64,000 bases of DNA from contig JBKBQA010000004.1 in assembly GCA_046292765.1 (NCBI GenBank), positions 248,001-312,000 on the forward strand, written 5' to 3'. The translations under genes were made by a program, and so were the position numbers. Under the pieces are notes generated by a model. The model ran no database searches. It saw only the letters and a program-made list of their open reading frames with translations, and was not told where the DNA came from. Source of the stretch: PGZG01 sp046292765. GTDB taxonomy: Bacteria > Pseudomonadota > Gammaproteobacteria > Pseudomonadales > Alcanivoracaceae. This document shows, one piece after another, positions 9,260 through 16,840 of the stretch (position 1 is its first letter; the number at the start of each line of letters is the position of its first letter).

Positions 9260-10320
9260 GCGCGCAGGAATCAGCGGCATCGTTTGAACTTGCCGGCACC
9301 CGAATCGCGCCGGGACAGCGCGCTATTGTTGAAATGCCTGCCGCGCAGCTGTACACCAATACCCCACTCAATATTCCGGTTCATGTTGTGCATGGCCGAC
9401 GCCCGGGCCCTGTGCTGCTGGTATGCGCCGCGATTCACGGTGATGAGTTGAACGGCGTCGAGATTATTCGCCGGGTGTTGCAGTCACAGACGCTGCGCAG
9501 CCTTCGTGGCACGCTGGTGGCGGTGCCGGTGGTGAATGTGTTCGGCTTTATTCACAAATCCCGCTATTTGCCGGACCGACGTGACCTGAATCGTTGTTTT
9601 CCCGGTTCCGAGACCGGCAGCCTTGGTGCCCGCATGGCCTGGCTGTTCAAGACCCAGGTGCTGGATCGCTGCACCCATGCTATCGACCTGCATACCGGCG
9701 CGGTCTACCGTAGCAACTTGCCGCAGATTCGGGCCAATCTCGACAGCGCGGGCACCGCCGACATGGCGCGGGCATTTGGTGTGCCGCTGGTGCTGAACTC
9801 GGTGTTGCGTGATGGCACGTTGCGCGAGGTGGCGGAAGCCCAGAATATTCCTGTGATTACCTATGAGGCCGGCGAGGCCCTGCGCTTTGACGAGGCGAGT
9901 ATTCGTGCCGGAGTCCGTGGTGTGATCAATGTCATGCGCCATCTCGACATGCTGGCGCCGTCGCGCAAGCCCCATGCGGAGATTGAACCGGCGGTGGCAC
10001 GCAGCTCGATCTGGGTCCGGGCTGAGCGTGATGGGGTGTTCCGCGCACTGGTAGGGCTTGGCGACAGGATCAAGAAGGATCAGCTGTTGGGTCGCATCAG
10101 CAGTCCGTTTTCCAGTGATGAAATGGAAATCCTCTCGCCCTGCGCCGGCATTCTGGTGGGTCGTGATAACCTGCCGCTGGTGAATGAGGGTGAAGCCCTG
10201 TTCCATATTGCCCGCTTCGAGGAGGTAAGAGAGGTGGCGCAGCAGGTGCAGGCATTCGCTGCTGATATTCTCGAAGGTGTCACCCTCGGGGTGGCGATGG
10301 AGCCGCCGATTGCACCCTGA
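9256..10320 (+). CDS. Succinylglutamate desuccinylase/aspartoacylase family protein
   Basis: This 354-residue zinc carboxypeptidase-like hydrolase has the HGDE zinc motif (His61, Glu64) and IDLHTGA with the third ligand His. The C-terminal part (EMEILSPCAGILVGRDNLP) resembles a lipoyl-like beta domain found in this group. It overlaps rimK by 4 nt. Placement beside rimB and rimK suggests it removes or processes amino-acid or glutamate adducts, but this is an inference; arginine catabolism (AstE) is less likely because no ast genes are near. Confidence 0.85.
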   Translation: MSAQESAASFELAGTRIAPGQRAIVEMPAAQLYTNTPLNIPVHVVHGRRPGPVLLVCAAIHGDELNGVEIIRRVLQSQTLRSLRGTLVAVPVVNVFGFIHKSRYLPDRRDLNRCFPGSETGSLGARMAWLFKTQVLDRCTHAIDLHTGAVYRSNLPQIRANLDSAGTADMARAFGVPLVLNSVLRDGTLREVAEAQNIPVITYEAGEALRFDEASIRAGVRGVINVMRHLDMLAPSRKPHAEIEPAVARSSIWVRAERDGVFRALVGLGDRIKKDQLLGRISSPFSSDEMEILSPCAGILVGRDNLPLVNEGEALFHIARFEEVREVAQQVQAFAADILEGVTLGVAMEPPIAP

Positions 10321-10335
10321 CTTGCCGGAGATGAC

Positions 10336-11577
10336 ATGACGCAGTCCGTTGCAATTATTGGCAGCGGCATGGCAGGTCTCGCCGCTGCCCATGGTTGCCG
10401 GCAACAGGGCTGGACAGTCGCCCTGTTTGAGGCTCAACCCGCTCACGGCATGAACGCCCATGCGTTGCAGGTGGAAGGCGGGGTAGTGGATGTGCCGTTA
10501 CGGGTGATGAATCCCACTGCCTGGTCCAGCGTACTGTCGCTTGCCGCCGAAGTCGGTGTCAGTACCTTTCCTGTTCGCACCTATGTGTCCTGTAGTTGGC
10601 CGGATCAACAGACCTGGTTCCGCAGCGCGCGTATCCCCTGGCTGGGCTGGCCGACGGTGGGCAGCTGGCGCTATCTCAACCGACGCAGCCTGACTCTGGC
10701 CCGCGGTCTTCATCACTTGGCCAGAGTCAGTCGCATGGCTGAATCCATGCCCGAGCAGATGACCATGGCTGAATGCCTTGAGCGCGAGGGCTTTGATCCT
10801 TTGTTTTGGCGCGGTCTGGTGCTGCCGTTGCTGACCACGATCTGCACCTGCGATGAAACACACTTGATGACCTGGCCGGCGCGTCAGTTGTTGTTGTTGC
10901 TGCAACAGATCCTGCATGGCGATGGACTGGTGCGACTACAGGGTGGTACCACGGCGCTAGTCGATGGGCTGACGCGGGGTTTGCCCCGGATTAGTGGCAG
11001 CGCAGTGCAACAGGTCATTGAACGCGAGCACGGCGTGGAAGTACGTAATGGGCGTGGAGAAGGTGGACTGTATGACCGGGCTATCATCGCCACCCAGGCG
11101 AATCAGCTCGATTTTCTCGAAGGCGAGCGTTATCAGTCGGAAAAACAGATATTGTCGGGCGTCAGGTTTGATAGCGGAGAGCTGGTGGTACACCGCGATC
11201 AACGTTTCATGCCCGGTCACCGACGTGACTGGACAGCGCTCAACTTCCGAATCGAACCGGACCTGAGCTCGGTGATGTTTACTGTCTGGGTCAATCCGGT
11301 GGAACCCACATTGGTGCAGGCGGAACCTGTTTTCCAAACCTGGAATCCCCGCTTTGAGCCCCGCTCCGTGCTGGCGCGCATTCCCCTGCAGCGCGCTGTT
11401 ACCCACGCCGGCACGGCGGCGATTCATCGCCAGTTGGTGCTTTGGCATCAGCAGCCGGGCCGTCGAATATTCTATTGCGGTTCCTGGGCCCACGACGGTG
11501 TGCCGTTACTGGAGTCGGCGGTCCGTTCCGGACAGTCTGTGGTGGAGTGCCTGCGTCGTGACAGCCAGACAGGTTGA
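10336..11577 (+). CDS. FAD/NAD(P)-dependent oxidoreductase, amine-oxidase-like
   Basis: This 413-residue protein opens with a Rossmann FAD-binding motif (AIIGSGMAGLAAAHG, residues 6-20). The C-terminus (FYCGSWAHDGVPLLESAVRSG) fits the second FAD contact of amine-oxidase or desaturase-like flavoproteins. It lies 15 nt after the desuccinylase-like gene and overlaps the next gene by 20 nt. Similar flavoproteins sit beside fatty-acid-modifying methyltransferases in other bacteria, so a role in lipid modification is possible but unproven. Confidence 0.82.
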   Translation: MTQSVAIIGSGMAGLAAAHGCRQQGWTVALFEAQPAHGMNAHALQVEGGVVDVPLRVMNPTAWSSVLSLAAEVGVSTFPVRTYVSCSWPDQQTWFRSARIPWLGWPTVGSWRYLNRRSLTLARGLHHLARVSRMAESMPEQMTMAECLEREGFDPLFWRGLVLPLLTTICTCDETHLMTWPARQLLLLLQQILHGDGLVRLQGGTTALVDGLTRGLPRISGSAVQQVIEREHGVEVRNGRGEGGLYDRAIIATQANQLDFLEGERYQSEKQILSGVRFDSGELVVHRDQRFMPGHRRDWTALNFRIEPDLSSVMFTVWVNPVEPTLVQAEPVFQTWNPRFEPRSVLARIPLQRAVTHAGTAAIHRQLVLWHQQPGRRIFYCGSWAHDGVPLLESAVRSGQSVVECLRRDSQTG

Positions 11578-12370
11578 ACGCCTTGCCATCGCTGGCGAGC
11601 TGCTGGCAGGAGGCGATGGTGACCCACGCTGGAACAACCTCGGTTACTGGCGCGACGCGAATGAATATACCGCCGCCTGTCAGGCGTTGGCCCGTCGGCA
11701 TGGCGAGGTTGCACGGCTGGGTAATGGCGATCGCGTGCTGGAACTGGGTTGCGGCCATGGTGTGGCGCTATCGCTCTGGTGCGACGCCTTTGCCGTGACC
11801 GAAGCAGTCGGCCTCGACTGCCGGGCCTCTGGCTATAACACCGAGCACCGACGCGTTGTCGGCCGCTTTGATGAGCCGCTACCGGACTCGCTGTCACGCT
11901 ATCGGTTTGACGTCATCCTCTGTGTTGACGCAGCCTATCATGCGTCATCTCTGTCAGCATTACTGGCGTCCGTCATCCCTGTTCTGGAGCGGGAAGGGCG
12001 TCTTGCACTGAGTCTGCTGGTACGGCCAGACGACTATCACGCTCGGCCGCTGTTCCAGCGTTTGTTGCATCAGTGGTTACTGAAAACGGCCGGGTTGCCT
12101 GACGCGTCCTTCTGCGATCATAGCGCGGTGCAACACCAACTATTGGCGTGCGGGTTTTTGGATGTGGTGTGCGAGGATCTCAGTGAGGATGTGTTTCCCG
12201 GATTTTACCACTGGGTGCAGCGGCGTCATCGAGAGCTTGTTTTTTCCCGGCGCTGGTCGCGGGGCTGGCTGAAGATACGGATCACCGCCATCTGGTGTTA
12301 CTGGATGCACCGAAAAAAGCTGGGTCGGTATCTGCTGGTATCGGCAACGCGGCGAGGAATTGCTCAGTAG
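11558..12370 (+). CDS. Class I SAM-dependent methyltransferase
   Basis: This protein of 270 residues has the SAM-binding motif VLELGCGHGVALS near residue 60 and DVILCVDAAYH as motif IV. The GTG start (11558) overlaps the flavoprotein gene by 20 nt; no ATG in this frame gives a better start, so translational coupling is likely. The C-terminal part with many aromatic and basic residues resembles lipid- or small-molecule-methylating enzymes. The substrate is unknown. The stop overlaps the end of nth by 7 nt. Confidence 0.8.
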   Translation: MTARQVERLAIAGELLAGGDGDPRWNNLGYWRDANEYTAACQALARRHGEVARLGNGDRVLELGCGHGVALSLWCDAFAVTEAVGLDCRASGYNTEHRRVVGRFDEPLPDSLSRYRFDVILCVDAAYHASSLSALLASVIPVLEREGRLALSLLVRPDDYHARPLFQRLLHQWLLKTAGLPDASFCDHSAVQHQLLACGFLDVVCEDLSEDVFPGFYHWVQRRHRELVFSRRWSRGWLKIRITAIWCYWMHRKKLGRYLLVSATRRGIAQ

Positions 12371-13005
12371 TCCGGTCGCTTGCTCAGCGGGTACTCGCAC
12401 AGATCCTCGATAATGCAGCTGCCGCACTTCGGCTTACGGGCAATGCAAGTGTAGCGACCGTGCAGGATCAGCCAGTGGTGGGCATCAAGCTTGAACTCAT
12501 CGGGGATCACCCGCAGAAGGCGTCGTTCGACTTCCAGAACATTCTTGCCGGGGGCAATTTTCGTTCGATTGGAGACGCGGAAGATATGGGTATCGACCGC
12601 AATGGTGGGTTGGCCGAAGGCGGTATTCAGCACCACATTGGCGGTCTTGCGGCCGACGCCGGGGAGCGCTTCGAGAGCGTCGCGTTCCTGCGGCACTTCA
12701 CTGTTGTGCTGTTCAATCAGAATCCGGCAGGTTTTGATGATGTTCTCGGCTTTGGCGTTAAACAGGCCAATGGTCTTGATGTATTGCTTTAACCCCTCTA
12801 CGCCCAGGGCAAGGATGGCTTCCGGCGTATTGGCCACCGGAAACAGTCTGGAGGTGGCCTTGTTGACGCCCACGTCCGTGGCTTGAGCGGAGAGGGTGAC
12901 GGCCACCAGCAGCTCAAACGGCGTGGAGTAACTCAGCTCCGTGGTCGGCGCCGGATTATGGTCCCGCAGCCGGGCAAAAATTTCAGTGCGCTTGTGTCGG
13001 TTCAT
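12364..13005 (-). CDS. nth: Endonuclease III
   Basis: This DNA glycosylase/AP lyase removes oxidised pyrimidines. The 213-residue protein has the helix-hairpin-helix LPGVGRKTANVV with catalytic Lys120, catalytic Asp138 (VDTHIFR) and the [4Fe-4S] cysteines C-X6-C-X2-C-X5-C starting at Cys187, all at E. coli positions. It is the last gene of the rsx operon, as in E. coli, but here its start lies inside the end of an extra gene (23-nt overlap). Confidence 0.97.
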   Translation of the reverse strand: MNRHKRTEIFARLRDHNPAPTTELSYSTPFELLVAVTLSAQATDVGVNKATSRLFPVANTPEAILALGVEGLKQYIKTIGLFNAKAENIIKTCRILIEQHNSEVPQERDALEALPGVGRKTANVVLNTAFGQPTIAVDTHIFRVSNRTKIAPGKNVLEVERRLLRVIPDEFKLDAHHWLILHGRYTCIARKPKCGSCIIEDLCEYPLSKRPDY

Positions 13006-14446
13006 TCTTGCCTTGCTCGGACTCAATATCGTCAAGACGTGGAATGCTCGGGTCCTGCTCGCAGCGACTGGGTCGCTTCTCCGGGGCCGGAATCGGACGA
13101 GGCCTTAGAAGGTATGTGGGATGAGCACTCAAGGCACTTTCCGCTGTGTACTCTGACGGCGGTGGAGCAGCTGGATAGCCCCGCTCTCCCTGACCGTCCG
13201 TGCCGGCAGACCACAAAAGCTGATGCTCCCAATCATAGCGGATGGGGGTAGGTGAGAACGGGTCCTGGGGGGGCTCGGAAAGCACTTCGTCGAGTGATCG
13301 GGCCGGCTGTCCGTAGGTAAGTTCATACTGTTTTAATGCCAGCGCGATCTGCAGGCTGCTGACAAAGAAGTCGGTAAGGCAGTGATTGACGTTTAGCCGC
13401 TGAACAAACCCGTCCGTGTTTGGCACTCTGGCGATGGCTGAGTCGGGAGTAAAGTAATCAGACCAGTGCCGGGCGCCGGGCGCTGGGGGAGTCGAGTCAT
13501 GCAGTGCTGTGCAGGGCATGGCCATTATCTCAAGGTGCCTGGTCTGCTGATCAGCAACATGGCGGTCGAACGTCTGCCAGTGGCTGTAAAAGCGGGGGAA
13601 CATATAGGAGAGTGTATCGTATACCGCTTCGCCACAAATCAGCTGTTGATCTTCTTCCAGCACATGACAGTCTTCGGCCCACCAAGGATAAAAATTGATT
13701 GCATTAGACAAGCGGGTTGAGAACGGTGTGTTGACGTGACTCAGGAAGGCTAGCCGGGAAAACAGCGCCTCATTCTGGGATACTTTTGCAGGTAAAGAGT
13801 CGTATGGGAAAGACAGTTGGTTGGCACTGAGGATTAGCCGCTCCAACTCCTCCAGGCTTGCCGCATCGGCTATCAATCGCTGCAGGGTGGAAACAAGGGA
13901 AAGCTGCTCTCTCTGGGCCAAGAAGAGCGATATCAGGGTCGCGCCCTCATCCCGGTAGAGCAGCTTGATCATGTGTGCTGCGTCCAGAAAAAGCTCACTG
14001 CCTTCCTCCTGTTGCCCATTCTGCCAATGCCACTGGCCAGCGCTGATAATCACCGACATTATCCGGAATACATCCGAGTAGCTGTAGCTATGGATGTCAA
14101 CGGCATAGTCGGAGCGCATGGCGTCAAAGCGTCTCAGGTCTCTCACCAGAGGGAAGAGTTCGGCCGACTGTAAGATCTGGCGTTCTATTTTATTGCTGTC
14201 CCATGGCCGCTGCTGCCGAGCCATCTGAATGATGTCCGGGTCGACGGTATGAGAGGTATCAACAAATATCTGTTGCCACAGCGGAAAGGCATTCTGCTCA
14301 TCCGCTACGGATGGCAGTTCGGCGATCAGAGCCTCGCGGTCTGGTAGCGGGGCAGAGTCAGCGCCAAGCGTGAGCAGTAGCAGGGCTGACACCGGCACTA
14401 GCACAAGCGCAAGTATCAGGGGGGCAAGAAAGTTTTTGATTCGCAT
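12983..14446 (-). CDS. Membrane-anchored protein of unknown function between rsxE and nth
   Basis: I do not recognise this protein of 487-492 residues. An N-terminal hydrophobic helix (FLAPLILALVLVPVSALLLL) anchors it with the rest probably periplasmic. Residues about 370-430 (YELTYGQPARSLDEVL, DPFSPTPIRYD, SAGTDGQGERG) resemble the pseudopilin-like C-terminal domain seen in GspG-type and planctomycete proteins. The tail is Pro/Arg/Glu-rich. Two starts are possible (14446 or 14461), both without a clear ribosome site. It overlaps nth by 23 nt and follows rsxE by 13-28 nt, so it belongs to the operon. Confidence 0.7.
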   Translation of the reverse strand: MRIKNFLAPLILALVLVPVSALLLLTLGADSAPLPDREALIAELPSVADEQNAFPLWQQIFVDTSHTVDPDIIQMARQQRPWDSNKIERQILQSAELFPLVRDLRRFDAMRSDYAVDIHSYSYSDVFRIMSVIISAGQWHWQNGQQEEGSELFLDAAHMIKLLYRDEGATLISLFLAQREQLSLVSTLQRLIADAASLEELERLILSANQLSFPYDSLPAKVSQNEALFSRLAFLSHVNTPFSTRLSNAINFYPWWAEDCHVLEEDQQLICGEAVYDTLSYMFPRFYSHWQTFDRHVADQQTRHLEIMAMPCTALHDSTPPAPGARHWSDYFTPDSAIARVPNTDGFVQRLNVNHCLTDFFVSSLQIALALKQYELTYGQPARSLDEVLSEPPQDPFSPTPIRYDWEHQLLWSAGTDGQGERGYPAAPPPSEYTAESALSAHPTYLLRPRPIPAPEKRPSRCEQDPSIPRLDDIESEQGKNEPTQAH

Positions 14447-14473
14447 GTCTGGTGGTCTCATGCCCTGTGATAA

Positions 14474-15181
14474 TCAGGCCACCGAGCCCGTGGTGCGCAC
14501 CCGGCGGCTGGTTTTTGGTTCGGCGTCGGCGCGACGTTTGGCGGCGTCCTTGAGGCGTTTGTCGAGCACATTCTTGGCGGCAATGATCAGACCAAGACCG
14601 ATAAAGGCGCCGGGTGGCAGAACGGCCAGCAGGAAGCCGCGGTAATCTTCGATCAGGGTGATCTCCCAGCTGGCGGCGGCAGGGCCGAACAGCAATTCCA
14701 TATTGGTCATCAGGGTGCCAAGGCCGAGCGCTTCGCGCAGGGCGCCCAGTAGTACCAGCACTACCAGAAAGCCGAGGCCCATCATGGCGCCATCGAGCAT
14801 GGAAGGTAACACGCCATGTTTTGATGCGAAGGCATCAGCGCGGCCCAGCACGGCGCAGTTGGTCACGATCAGGGGAATGAAGATGCCAAGGATTTCGTAG
14901 AGCTCGAAGGTGAGTGCCTGCATCAGCATTTCAATCACGGTGACCAGTGCGGCGATGATCATCACGAATGCCGGCAACCGGATTGCCGGCGTGACATAGT
15001 GACGAATCAGCGACACGCAGGTATTCGAACCGGCCAGCACCGCCATGGTGGCGAGCCCCAGCCCCAGCGCGTTCACCACGGTGCCGGACACCGCCAGCAG
15101 TGGGCACAGGCCAAGGATTTGCACCGTGGCGGGGTTATTGTTCCACAGGCCATCGAGGCTGATCTTGCGGTAATCAGTCAT
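14474..15181 (-). CDS. rsxE: Electron transport complex subunit RsxE/RnfE
   Basis: RsxE is an inner-membrane subunit of the Rnf/Rsx complex, which couples ferredoxin and NADH redox to ion movement and in enterics keeps SoxR reduced. The 235-residue protein has about six membrane segments and the family motifs NNPATVQILGLCPLLAVS and PLIVTNCAVLGRA. The start MTDYRKISL overlaps the end of rsxG by 8 nt. The basic C-terminal tail is cytoplasmic. Confidence 0.96.
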   Translation of the reverse strand: MTDYRKISLDGLWNNNPATVQILGLCPLLAVSGTVVNALGLGLATMAVLAGSNTCVSLIRHYVTPAIRLPAFVMIIAALVTVIEMLMQALTFELYEILGIFIPLIVTNCAVLGRADAFASKHGVLPSMLDGAMMGLGFLVVLVLLGALREALGLGTLMTNMELLFGPAAASWEITLIEDYRGFLLAVLPPGAFIGLGLIIAAKNVLDKRLKDAAKRRADAEPKTSRRVRTTGSVA

Positions 15182-15821
15182 CGCAGGTCTCCATGGCAGC
15201 GGCGCGGGCGGGAAGGTCGAACAGCGTTGCCTGTTCGCGGGCAACATACTGAAGGGTGCGATGCACGGCGCCGACGACCGCCCTCGGCGTGATGGTGGCG
15301 CCGGTAAAGGCGTCAAAAATGCCGCCATCCTTTCTGACGGCCCACCCGGCATCAGCAGGGTTGCTTAATGAACGGTTGTTGAAGCCGGCAATCCAGTCGG
15401 ACTTGCGGATATCGATACTGTCGCCGAGCCCCGGTGTTTCATTATGCGGAGGCGTCACCCGGACACCGGTGATGATGCCGTGGGTATCCACACCCACCAG
15501 CAGACGAATCGCGCCACCATAGCCATCCGGTGTGGTGGCTTGCAGCACCAGTCCAGCCGGTTCGCCATTGCTTCTTGCCCGATAGACACTGTGTGTGCCA
15601 CGGCCGAGCAACGGATCCTCCACCACCACCATGTCGGCGAGCAGGGCATTGTCGAAGCGAGCCGCCGGCATCACTTCAATCAGTGATCCCTTCAGTGCCA
15701 GCTCGCGATTACAGTTGATGCGCTCAAGCGTGCCAGCATTGGTCAGCGCCAGTATGGCGGCGGTGCTTACCGCAAACAGCGATAGCACCAGCGAGTTACG
15801 GGTAATCGCCTGACCAATCAT
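15174..15821 (-). CDS. rsxG: Electron transport complex subunit RsxG/RnfG
   Basis: This 215-residue protein has an N-terminal membrane helix (about residues 8-28) and a periplasmic FMN-binding domain. The Thr that carries covalent FMN lies in the TGATITP motif near residue 178. It overlaps rsxD by 4 nt and rsxE by 8 nt, as expected for an operon. Confidence 0.95.
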   Translation of the reverse strand: MIGQAITRNSLVLSLFAVSTAAILALTNAGTLERINCNRELALKGSLIEVMPAARFDNALLADMVVVEDPLLGRGTHSVYRARSNGEPAGLVLQATTPDGYGGAIRLLVGVDTHGIITGVRVTPPHNETPGLGDSIDIRKSDWIAGFNNRSLSNPADAGWAVRKDGGIFDAFTGATITPRAVVGAVHRTLQYVAREQATLFDLPARAAAMETCDD

Positions 15822-16840
15822 CGCACCACTCCCCGTTTCGCCTTGTGATGGCCATAGGTGCGTGGTTGGGTGTAGTAATCAATCGTTGGCGCCGCCAGAT
15901 TCATCAGCAGCACCGCGAACGCCACGGCGTCCGGATAGCCGCCATGGCTGCGGATCACCCATACCAGTACGCCGATCAGGGCAGCGAAAATAAGCCGGCC
16001 GTAGCGGCTGGTGGCGCCGCTGACCGGATCGGTGGCAATGAAGAAGGCGCCGAACATGGCCGCGCCGCTGAACAGGTGAAACAGTGGGCTGGCATAACGG
16101 CTGCTGTCGTAGAGCCAGAACGGCAATGCCGTCAGCGCCAGTCCGGCGAGCATGGCAACCGGGATATGCCAGCTGATGATCCGGCGTGCCAGCAAATAAA
16201 GGCCACCGAGCAGAAAGGCGACGTTAACCCATTCCCAACCAAGGCCGGCAAACTGGCCATGCAGGATGGATTGGGCCGCGAGCTGCTCTTCGTTGCCGGC
16301 CCAGGTGCGGAAGCTGTCCAGTGGTGTTGCTCCAGTAAACGCATCGGCGTTGGCACTCGCCAGTGTCATGCGCAGGGAGTCGAACCAGGATGGTGCCTCG
16401 TGGGGACCAATCCAGCGTGTCATCTCCAGGGGAAACGAGATCAGCAGCACAACATAGCCGACCATGGCGGGATTGAACGGGTTCATGCCAAGACCGCCGT
16501 AGAGCTGCTTGGCAAGGACAATGGCAGCGAGCACGCCGATTACGATCAGCCACCAGGGTGCGGTGGGCGGAATCGCCAGCGCCAGCAACACCGCTGTGAG
16601 TACAGCACTCCAGTCGCGCAGCGCAAAGCTCACATCGTAGCCGCGCCACTTTCGCATCGCGGCCTCTGCCGCCACCGCCACAGGAATCGCGACCGCCAGA
16701 TTAAACAGCGTGCCCCAGCCAAATAGCCAGGTCAGTGCGACCACGCCGGGCAGGGTGGCGTAGATCACCTGGCGCATGAACGCCCCGGTGTGGTTGCCGC
16801 TGCGGGTGGTGTGAGGTGAGGTGACGGTGATCAGGCTCAT
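15818..16840 (-). CDS. rsxD: Electron transport complex subunit RsxD/RnfD
   Basis: This 340-residue integral membrane subunit has eight or more hydrophobic segments. The covalent FMN site is the Thr in FTGATPLDSFR near residue 170. GGLGMNPFNPAMVGYV is a conserved quinone/flavin-site motif. It overlaps rsxC and rsxG by 4 nt on each side. Confidence 0.95.
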   Translation of the reverse strand: MSLITVTSPHTTRSGNHTGAFMRQVIYATLPGVVALTWLFGWGTLFNLAVAIPVAVAAEAAMRKWRGYDVSFALRDWSAVLTAVLLALAIPPTAPWWLIVIGVLAAIVLAKQLYGGLGMNPFNPAMVGYVVLLISFPLEMTRWIGPHEAPSWFDSLRMTLASANADAFTGATPLDSFRTWAGNEEQLAAQSILHGQFAGLGWEWVNVAFLLGGLYLLARRIISWHIPVAMLAGLALTALPFWLYDSSRYASPLFHLFSGAAMFGAFFIATDPVSGATSRYGRLIFAALIGVLVWVIRSHGGYPDAVAFAVLLMNLAAPTIDYYTQPRTYGHHKAKRGVVR

